This document shows positions 6,552-11,260 of a stretch of DNA of 11,260 bases, one piece after another. The notes beneath the pieces were generated by a model that was not told the DNA's origin, did no database searches, and saw only the letters and a program-made list of their open reading frames with translations. A program made the position numbers and the translations under genes. The stretch is from JAAYYM01 sp964483155 (GTDB taxonomy: Bacteria > Bacillota > Clostridia > Lachnospirales > Lachnospiraceae), in assembly GCA_964483155.1 (NCBI GenBank), contig CAZAAC010000067.1, forward strand, positions 1-11,260. Reading direction: 5' to 3'. Position 1 is the stretch's first letter. Every line of letters starts with the position of its first letter.

Positions 6552-7910
6552 ATGAAATATCATTGGGATAAAAAGTATTTATATTGGGGTGTTACGATTT
6601 TTTTCTCTGTTGGTAGTTGTATAATGCTTTATTATTTCTTATTTAAGGGAGCAGATATATCCACCATGTGGAATCGTATTATTAATATATTAATGCCAAT
6701 CATTGATGGTTTGGCATTAGCATATATTTTATCTGAACTTCTAAATTTTATTGAAAAAAAAATTCTTTATCCCATTGCACATAAATTGAAAGTAAAGGAC
6801 AACACAAAATCTGCCAAAGTGATTCGGAATATTGGCGTACTATTTACAATGCTCATATTTGTATTAATACTGTATAGTCTAATCATGATGATTGTCCCTC
6901 AAGTATTGAATAGCTTACAAAATATCATAAAAAATGTCCCTATATATTTTTATAATATCAATCAATTTTTAACCAAAACCCTAAAAGACTATCCTTCCGT
7001 AGAACAATTATTTATAGATTATTGGGGCGATATAGAGAGCTGGTCTAGCAAAGAAATCATCCCATCCATTCAGAAGACGATTTCACATATGTCTACAAGT
7101 GTATTAGGTGGTGTAGTAGATTTTCTGGCGGCAACATGGGATTTTATAATCGGTTTTATTATAGCAATATATCTATTGGCGCAAAAGGAAAAATTTTGTG
7201 CACAATCTAAAAAAGTAATATATGCTTTTTTGAAACCGGAGCTTGCAAACACATTTCTGAATAACCTTAGATTTTCAAATAAAACATTTGGTGGATTTCT
7301 ATCCGGAAAGATAGTAGATTCCATTATTATAGGAATAATATGTTATGTGGGTATGACTTTTTTAAAATTTCCTTATGCTTTGCTAATAAGTGTAATTATT
7401 GGTATAACTAATATAATTCCCTTTTTTGGTCCATATCTGGGGGCAGTTCCAAGTGCAATTATTATATTAATGGTCAGTCCTATGCAATGTGTATATTTTT
7501 TAATCTTTATATTAGTACTACAGCAATTTGATGGGAATATACTTGGTCCTAAAATCCTTGGCGATTCTACAGGATTGTCAAGCTTCTGGGTCATATTTGC
7601 AATAACGCTGTTCGGCGGTATATTTGGTATATTAGGTATGTTTATTGGCGTACCATTGTTTGCCATCATTTACGCAACATTTAAAACTGTTGTAAACCAG
7701 AAACTAAGGGACAAAGGATTTCCTGATGATACAGCTTTCTATTTAAAAAGTAAATTGATTATACATGACGATGGGCAAGACCAGTCTGGGAAAAAAATCA
7801 GGATATCTGATAAAAAAATTAGAGTCATTAAGAATAGTAATCATAACAAAGAAAATATACGGGATGAACAATCTAATGATAATATTTTAGATTACAAGGA
7901 CGATGAGTAA
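6552..7910 (+). CDS. AI-2E family transporter (UPF0118 permease)
   Basis: A 452-residue polytopic membrane protein of the AI-2E transporter family, which includes the E. coli autoinducer exporter TqsA and several Na+/H+ antiporter-like members. Hydrophobic segments lie at about 11-31, 43-62, 92-117, 185-212, 254-275, 276-292, 297-322 and 341-378. The family signature is clear: ITNIIPFFGPYLGAVPSAII (285-304), QQFDGNILGPKILGDSTGL (324-342) and the glycine-rich GGIFGILGMFIGVPLFA (355-371). After the last helix is a charged, low-complexity cytoplasmic tail of some 60 residues (about 393-452) ending in acidic residues. AGAAGAGG (6536-6543) lies 8 nt before the ATG, and it is probably co-transcribed with the kinase-like gene. 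The family is sure; the substrate is unknown and the name does not prove AI-2 transport. Confidence 0.92.
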   Translation: MKYHWDKKYLYWGVTIFFSVGSCIMLYYFLFKGADISTMWNRIINILMPIIDGLALAYILSELLNFIEKKILYPIAHKLKVKDNTKSAKVIRNIGVLFTMLIFVLILYSLIMMIVPQVLNSLQNIIKNVPIYFYNINQFLTKTLKDYPSVEQLFIDYWGDIESWSSKEIIPSIQKTISHMSTSVLGGVVDFLAATWDFIIGFIIAIYLLAQKEKFCAQSKKVIYAFLKPELANTFLNNLRFSNKTFGGFLSGKIVDSIIIGIICYVGMTFLKFPYALLISVIIGITNIIPFFGPYLGAVPSAIIILMVSPMQCVYFLIFILVLQQFDGNILGPKILGDSTGLSSFWVIFAITLFGGIFGILGMFIGVPLFAIIYATFKTVVNQKLRDKGFPDDTAFYLKSKLIIHDDGQDQSGKKIRISDKKIRVIKNSNHNKENIRDEQSNDNILDYKDDE

Positions 7911-7936
7911 TGATAAGAAGCGCTTTTTTCATTTAT

Positions 7937-7967
7937 GCTGACACACTGTTAGCGGCGGGGCCTTTTT
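7937..7967 (+). terminator. Probable intrinsic terminator after the AI-2E permease
   Basis: A 7-bp stem with one G-T pair (GCTGACA at 7937-7943, TGTTAGC at 7947-7953) has a 3-nt loop. A GC-rich stretch and a TTTTT run (7963-7967) follow. The 9 nt between stem and T-run can form a small GGC/GCC stem of their own, so the exact structure is unclear. The position, 26 nt after the permease stop, suits a terminator. Confidence 0.45.
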
Positions 7968-7983
7968 CTAAATAGGAATGACT

Positions 7984-8181
7984 TTATGACTGAATATAAA
8001 TAGCAAATTTTCCCTGCTGTATAGGCCAACCGGTATCAATAGAAAAATAGCCCTGACTGGCATGATGTGCGATTACTAGGCAGGTTAGAGCTATTTTTAG
8101 ATTATCAAAATAATACATTCTCTTTGTGTCACGTTCTATATTCGTTGTTAATCTATTTGTGGTTTTTACGACTGTATCCAT
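7984..8181 (-). pseudogene. Truncated acyltransferase-3 family remnant (N-terminal part only)
   Basis: A 65-codon minus-strand frame whose product has the opening of membrane acyltransferase-3 (Acyl_transf_3) proteins: MYYFDNLKIALTCLVIAHHA (22-41), with the DNLK motif at the start of the first helix and the paired HH at its end, then GYFSIDTGWPI. Full members have about 330-400 residues and some ten helices; here only the first helix remains and a stop follows. A weak ribosome binding site (AAGAGA, 8 nt upstream) shows the 5' end may be intact, so the 3' part was lost. The end lies just past the terminator of the convergent permease gene, suggesting a deletion joint there. The family call rests on motif recognition alone; a real short membrane peptide is the alternative. 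Confidence 0.55.
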
Positions 8182-8347
8182 ATCATTTTTCTCTTACACC
8201 GTGTAATATAGATGCTGATCAAATAATTTATTAAAGTTCATTTTTTAAATAATACACTTTTTTAAATTTCTCTGTCAATAAGTATTATACTAAATATAGG
8301 AAATTATTCAAAAAAATATATTTAAAATGATTGAGGTTCAATTAATA
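8182..8347. other. AT-rich intergenic region without a recognised gene
   Basis: This stretch separates the acyltransferase remnant (minus strand) from the HAD-like gene (plus strand). Together with the terminator and remnant it makes up the 437-nt gap between the permease and the next intact gene. It is very AT-rich. A TATTAT at 8283-8288 could be a -10 for the plus-strand gene, but no convincing -35 lies 16-18 bp upstream. TTGAGG at 8331-8336 is the ribosome binding site of the HAD-like gene. I see no repeat, RNA gene or further coding remnant. Confidence 0.5.
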
Positions 8348-8767
8348 ATGAAAATAATGATTTTTATCGAGGGAACCACCTTTTACACAAAATTTCCCCT
8401 GTTTATCTTTACAAAATATGGATATAAGCCAATAGAAAATGCTGTAGAGATAGTAAACGATTGGAAAGAAAAAGGGCATGAAATCTATCTCTGTTCTTAT
8501 GTGCATAAGATAAGATATAAATATATAAAATCAATTATGGATTTTTATGGTATGAAATATACAGAAATTATTTGTAGGAGTAAAAGAGAACAATACAGCG
8601 AAATTGTTGAACGTCTTGAACCAGACCTATTAATTGAGGATGATTGCAGAAGTATAGGCGGACAAAGAGAATGGTGTATTACGAACGTTAAAGATGATTT
8701 AAAATCAAAAATTCACTCTATAATTGTTCCTGAATTTAAGGGAATCGAGGACGTTAAAATAGAATGA
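8348..8767 (+). CDS. HAD-like hypothetical protein lacking the catalytic aspartates
   Basis: A 139-residue cytoplasmic protein with a reduced HAD-fold layout. The first strand ends in MIFIEGTTF (4-12), where a phosphatase would have DxDGT; the nucleophile position is F6 and the second aspartate is E8. A motif II-like strand ending in S50 (IYLCS) and a motif IV-like LIEDD (95-99) followed by SIGG are present. I recall a family of small proteins opening with MKILIF-EGT that ends the same way, so this is likely a conserved hypothetical and not a decayed gene. ATG 8348 is preferred because TTGAGG (8331-8336) lies 11 nt upstream and the protein then begins at the first strand. The in-frame ATG at 8327 has no ribosome binding site. 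It stands alone, with an AT-rich region before it and a terminator-like hairpin after it. Phosphatase activity is doubtful. Confidence 0.7.
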   Translation: MKIMIFIEGTTFYTKFPLFIFTKYGYKPIENAVEIVNDWKEKGHEIYLCSYVHKIRYKYIKSIMDFYGMKYTEIICRSKREQYSEIVERLEPDLLIEDDCRSIGGQREWCITNVKDDLKSKIHSIIVPEFKGIEDVKIE

Positions 8768-8794
8768 TAGGTATTCATTGTAGTAGTCCTGTTT

Positions 8795-8823
8795 TTGAGA
8801 TATAGTGAAACAAAAAAGATTAT
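8795..8823 (+). promoter_or_regulatory. Possible promoter upstream of the hairpin leader
   Basis: TTGAGA (8795-8800, 5 of 6 bases of the -35 consensus) and GATTAT (8818-8823, 4 of 6 of the -10) are 17 bp apart. A transcript starting near 8830 would run straight into the hairpin at 8850-8896 and then the ttcA-like gene. No better promoter was found between the hairpin and that gene. It is weak by sequence alone. Confidence 0.35.
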
Positions 8824-8849
8824 ATAGTAATGCATTAAAAATACAGACA

Positions 8850-8896
8850 CATCTATTCGCGAAAGAATAGTTTATCGAATAGATGCGCTCTTTTTT
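8850..8896 (+). terminator. Terminator with a competing hairpin (possible attenuator)
   Basis: A perfect 10-bp stem (CATCTATTCG at 8850-8859, CGAATAGATG at 8876-8885) with a 16-nt loop is followed by CGCTC and six T (8891-8896). The same left arm can form a shorter 6-bp hairpin instead (CTATTC at 8853-8858, GAATAG at 8865-8870, loop GCGAAA). The two structures exclude each other. It may simply end the HAD-like transcript, or attenuate the ttcA-like gene. The 5-nt gap between stem and T-run weakens it as a terminator. Confidence 0.6.
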
Positions 8897-8964
8897 GGCT
8901 CCAGGGGCTAAATGCTTGTAGTCACTACCGATTGGCTCTTAATGGGGCTTATAGGGCTTTGTAG
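8895..8964 (+). repeat. Imperfect tandem duplication before the ttcA-like gene
   Basis: Two related units start with TTGGCTC, continue with GGGGCT and end with TTGTAG: copy 1 at 8895-8921 and copy 2 at 8932-8964. Copy 2 carries extra bases, among them a second AGGGCTT. The G-richness stands out against the AT-rich surroundings. I found no stable fold or known riboswitch in it, and no convincing promoter. The similarity is seen; a role as a protein-binding or RNA leader element is inferred. Confidence 0.45.
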
Positions 8965-8998
8965 GTAATAGATCAACATATATGAATGGAGATTTCAA

Positions 8999-9730
8999 AT
9001 GACGTTACAGCAACTATATAGTTATGCAAGAAAAGCAATCGATGATTATGATATGATTCAGGAAGGCGAAAAAATTGCAGTGGGAATATCCGGTGGAAAA
9101 GATAGTCTAACACTGCTCTATGCTCTCTGTGGACTACAGAAATTTTATCCAAAGAAATTTGAATTAGAAGCTGTTACAGTAGATTTGGGGTTTGAAGGTT
9201 TTGATATGAGTGCTGTTAAAACTTTATGCGAAGAACTGGGTGTTCATTATACAATCATACATACTGAAATTTCTAAAATAGTTTTTAATGACCGAAAAGA
9301 AAAAAATCCATGTTCTTTATGTGCCAAAATGAGAAAAGGGGCGCTGAATGAAGCAATTAAAGAATTAGGTTGTCATACAATTGCATATGCGCATCATAAG
9401 GATGATCTTATTGAGACAATGCTGCTCTCTCTCATATTCGAGGGTAGGTTTCATAGCTTTTCTCCAAAGACCTATTTGGATCGAATGGATTTAAATCTGA
9501 TTCGTCCTTTATTATATATCAATGAAGCTGATATTATTGGATTTCGAAATAAATATAAATTACCTGAACAGAAAAATCCATGTCCAATCGACGGGTATAC
9601 GAAACGTGAGGATGCAAAAAACTTATTAAAGCAAATCAATCATGATTATCCTGGCACAAAAGAAAGAATGTTTACTGCAATTGTAAATGGACAGATTTCT
9701 GGATGGCCTGAAAAAAAAGGAGTACTATAA
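8999..9730 (+). CDS. TtcA-family PP-loop tRNA thiolation protein
   Basis: A 243-residue cytoplasmic protein with the PP-loop ATP pyrophosphatase motif SGGKDS (31-36) after the strand IAVGI. A CxxC pair, C105/C108 in NPCSLCAKMRKGA, and a later C195 in NPCPIDG match the three cysteines that hold the [4Fe-4S] cluster in TtcA (CxxC plus one distal cysteine). AYAHHKDDLIETMLLSL (129-145) is the usual downstream ATP-domain block. E. coli TtcA makes 2-thiocytidine at tRNA position 32. This protein is shorter than that enzyme (about 310 residues) and belongs to the wider TtcA/TtuA group, so the exact base is unproven. TGGAG (8987-8991) lies 7 nt before the ATG. Its end overlaps the ribosome binding site of the recombinase gene, and a leader with hairpins and repeats precedes it. 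Confidence 0.88.
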   Translation: MTLQQLYSYARKAIDDYDMIQEGEKIAVGISGGKDSLTLLYALCGLQKFYPKKFELEAVTVDLGFEGFDMSAVKTLCEELGVHYTIIHTEISKIVFNDRKEKNPCSLCAKMRKGALNEAIKELGCHTIAYAHHKDDLIETMLLSLIFEGRFHSFSPKTYLDRMDLNLIRPLLYINEADIIGFRNKYKLPEQKNPCPIDGYTKREDAKNLLKQINHDYPGTKERMFTAIVNGQISGWPEKKGVL

Positions 9731-9731
9731 A

Positions 9732-10787
9732 ATGGCTGTAAATAATAATTATCATGATCAGGTTAATTTGAAAAATACACTGCAATTAAGAGAGGTCATG
9801 GTTACTCTCCCATCTTTCTGTAGAGATTACTTTTTAGGAATCAAAGAAATCACTTCTTCGCGGACTAGATTAGCCTATGCATATGATTTGCGTATTTTTT
9901 TTGAATATTTACATGAAAAAAATGCCTTCTGCAGTAAATATAATATAGTTGATTTGCCCATAGAAATACTAGATCTCATAAAACCAATCGATATAGTGGA
10001 ATATATGGATTATCTATCCTATTATGTGAAAGAAGAACGGGAATATACGAATGATGAACGCGGAAAATCAAGAAAACTTGCCACGCTACGCAGTTTTTAT
10101 CATTACTATTTTGTGAATGAATTAATTACAAAAAATCCAGCATCGTTGGTACCTATGCCAAAGCTTCATGAGAAAGAAATTATTCGCCTTGAAATTGATG
10201 AAGTTGCGATTTTATTGGATCAGGTAGAAGAAGGCACTAATTTAACAAAGAAACAGCTGGAATTTCACAAAATAACAAAGGTCCGTGACCTTGCATTATT
10301 AACCATATTACTCGGTACAGGGATTCGTGTCTCAGAATGTGTGGGGCTGGATATAAAAAATGTTGACTTCAAAAATAATGGAATACTGATTCGACGCAAA
10401 GGTGGCTATGAAGCTGTAGTATATTTTGGCGAAGAAGTGCAGGAAGCGCTCCATAATTATATCGAGCAAAGACAAAGCATTATTCCGGAAACCGGACACG
10501 AGGATGCCCTATTTCTGTCGCTACAAAACAAGAGAATCACTGTACGTTCCGTAGAAAAACTAGTTAAAAAATATGCAGAAACAGTCACAACATTAAAGAA
10601 AATCACACCACATAAACTGCGGAGCACATATGGAACCAATCTATATCGTGAAACCGGTGATATATACCTGGTAGCTGATGTATTAGGGCATAAGGACGTC
10701 AATACAACTAAAAAGCACTATGCTGCACTTGGGGATGCAAAACGCCGTCAAGCGGCTACAGCAGTGAAATTGAGGGAGAAATTGTAA
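9732..10787 (+). CDS. Tyrosine recombinase/integrase (XerC/D-like)
   Basis: A 351-residue tyrosine recombinase with an N-terminal SAM-like core-binding domain (about 28-140) and a catalytic domain (about 150-345). The active-site set is complete: R199 (GTGIRVSE), K223 (RRKGG, beta-hairpin), H294 and R297 (PHKLRSTYGT), H320 (LGHKD) and the nucleophile Y330 (KKHYAAL). It is some 50 residues longer than typical XerC/XerD; the extra length is an N-terminal tail and an insert near 60-85. ATG 9732 is chosen because AAAGGAG (9716-9722) lies 9 nt upstream. The frame also opens upstream to 9687, but inside the ttcA-like gene and without a ribosome binding site. Only 1 nt separates the ttcA-like stop from this ATG, so translation is probably coupled. 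No attachment sites, excisionase or phage genes are nearby, so a chromosomal or accessory Xer-type role is possible. The substrate site is unknown. Confidence 0.9.
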   Translation: MAVNNNYHDQVNLKNTLQLREVMVTLPSFCRDYFLGIKEITSSRTRLAYAYDLRIFFEYLHEKNAFCSKYNIVDLPIEILDLIKPIDIVEYMDYLSYYVKEEREYTNDERGKSRKLATLRSFYHYYFVNELITKNPASLVPMPKLHEKEIIRLEIDEVAILLDQVEEGTNLTKKQLEFHKITKVRDLALLTILLGTGIRVSECVGLDIKNVDFKNNGILIRRKGGYEAVVYFGEEVQEALHNYIEQRQSIIPETGHEDALFLSLQNKRITVRSVEKLVKKYAETVTTLKKITPHKLRSTYGTNLYRETGDIYLVADVLGHKDVNTTKKHYAALGDAKRRQAATAVKLREKL

Positions 10788-10816
10788 GCGTAGTAGGTAA
10801 AAAGAGATATTAGGCT

Positions 10817-11242
10817 TTACCGCTCTGTCTGCTCAGTCATAAACCCCCATCGAAAACCAAATTTATCTATAAATACAACCTCACACGAACTATAAGTGGT
10901 ACTATGTATAGGATATATCGTTATACTACCTTCTTTTAAAATAGTATATGCATTTTTAACCTCATCACTTGTATTGAAAGTCACAGTAAGTGATAAGGAA
11001 GTACTTTTTGTCAAATCTACATCCATATTATCACACATCATGATTCTCTGATTTCCTATAAAAAGTTCTGCATGATAAATATAATTTGTCTTCTCTGCAT
11101 TCAATTCTCTATTCCAATCGCTTGCATTGGCATCAGAATATCTTAAAAGACAGCCAATTTTTGCATTGAATGCTTTTTGATATAGAGTTAAAGCTTCTTC
11201 ACAGCGTCCACTAAAATTAAAATTGGGTGTCATTACTATCAT
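10817..11242 (-). CDS. VOC-superfamily (PhnB/glyoxalase-like) protein
   Basis: A 141-residue minus-strand protein with the vicinal-oxygen-chelate fold pattern of the PhnB-like subfamily. It starts with PNFNFSGRCEEALTLYQKAF (6-25), has a central HAELFIGNQRIMMCDN (57-72), and ends with the typical strand VVFIDKFGFRWGF (122-134). The family includes glyoxalase-, dioxygenase- and resistance-type proteins as well as many of unknown role, so no reaction is assigned. H57 may be a metal ligand, but the full ligand set is not obvious. The start is supported by GGAGG (11253-11249), 6 nt upstream; an in-frame ATG three codons in is less well placed. It converges with the recombinase gene, 29 nt apart, with no strong terminator between them. 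It is probably a single gene whose promoter is outside the window. Confidence 0.88.
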   Translation of the reverse strand: MIVMTPNFNFSGRCEEALTLYQKAFNAKIGCLLRYSDANASDWNRELNAEKTNYIYHAELFIGNQRIMMCDNMDVDLTKSTSLSLTVTFNTSDEVKNAYTILKEGSITIYPIHSTTYSSCEVVFIDKFGFRWGFMTEQTER

Positions 11243-11260
11243 ACTTCGCCTCCATATAAT

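Noticed and set aside
7070..7669. Minus-strand open frames within the AI-2E permease gene
   Set aside because: They lie wholly inside a clearly recognised gene, lack family features, and show composition expected of shadow frames.
8942..8968. Eight-codon leader peptide frame (ATG to TAA) before the ttcA-like gene
   Set aside because: No ribosome binding site and no run of regulatory codons; likely chance.
8897..8998. Known riboswitch or T-box in the ttcA-like leader
   Set aside because: No recognised conserved core or T-box sequence was seen, and the G-rich stretch lacks pairing partners.
9687..9731. Upstream start for the recombinase inside the ttcA-like gene
   Set aside because: No ribosome binding site; ATG 9732 has AAAGGAG at proper spacing.
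10457..10702. Minus-strand open frame within the recombinase gene
   Set aside because: It is antisense to the conserved catalytic domain and has no recognisable features.
9732..10787. Integrative element with attachment sites around the recombinase
   Set aside because: No tRNA gene end, flanking direct repeat, excisionase or relaxase gene is visible in the window.
10796..10821. Inverted repeat GGTAAA/TTTACC between the recombinase and VOC genes as a two-way terminator
   Set aside because: The stem is only 6 bp with a 14-nt loop and no T-run on the plus strand; too weak to call.

Overview
This AT-rich window looks like a chromosomal segment of a low-GC Firmicute, most likely a clostridial Lachnospiraceae-type organism. 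The evidence is the low GC content, strong AGGAG-type ribosome binding sites, and a yggS-sepF / lspA-rluD neighbourhood typical of Firmicute cell-division loci. The taxon is inferred from gene content and codon style, not from a marker gene. No rRNA, tRNA, CRISPR array or complete insertion sequence was recognised.

Layout. Positions 1-3202 form a plus-strand block: a small P-loop protein, a membrane-anchored HlyD-like protein, the PLP-binding protein YggS and the division protein SepF. It is closed by a strong stem-loop/T-tract. Positions 3220-5761 are a tight run of aroB, lspA and an RluD-type pseudouridine synthase. The first two overlap and the third follows 3 nt later. In many Firmicutes ylmG, ylmH and divIVA lie between sepF and lspA; here they are absent and aroB occupies the place. 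Positions 5762-6531 and 6552-7910 hold a cytidylate-kinase-like protein and an AI-2E-family permease. They probably form an operon behind a promoter region with three perfectly phased 11-bp direct repeats that resemble a response-regulator box.

From 7911 to about 8998 the gene density falls and the region looks accessory. It contains a terminator, a truncated acyltransferase-3 remnant on the minus strand, and a small HAD-like protein that lacks the usual catalytic aspartates. A leader-like stretch follows, with a possible promoter, two mutually exclusive hairpins (one a terminator) and an imperfectly duplicated G-rich element. It precedes a TtcA-family PP-loop tRNA thiolase and a tyrosine recombinase that are almost certainly translationally coupled (1 nt apart). 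The window ends with a convergent VOC/PhnB-like gene.

Together the first two-thirds serve housekeeping roles: Z-ring assembly, PLP homeostasis, aromatic amino acid synthesis, lipoprotein maturation and rRNA modification. No wholly new multi-gene system is evident. The best leads are regulatory: the 5772-5804 repeat box, the 8795-8998 leader upstream of the ttcA-like/recombinase pair, and a hairpin that can hide the ribosome binding site of the HlyD-like gene.
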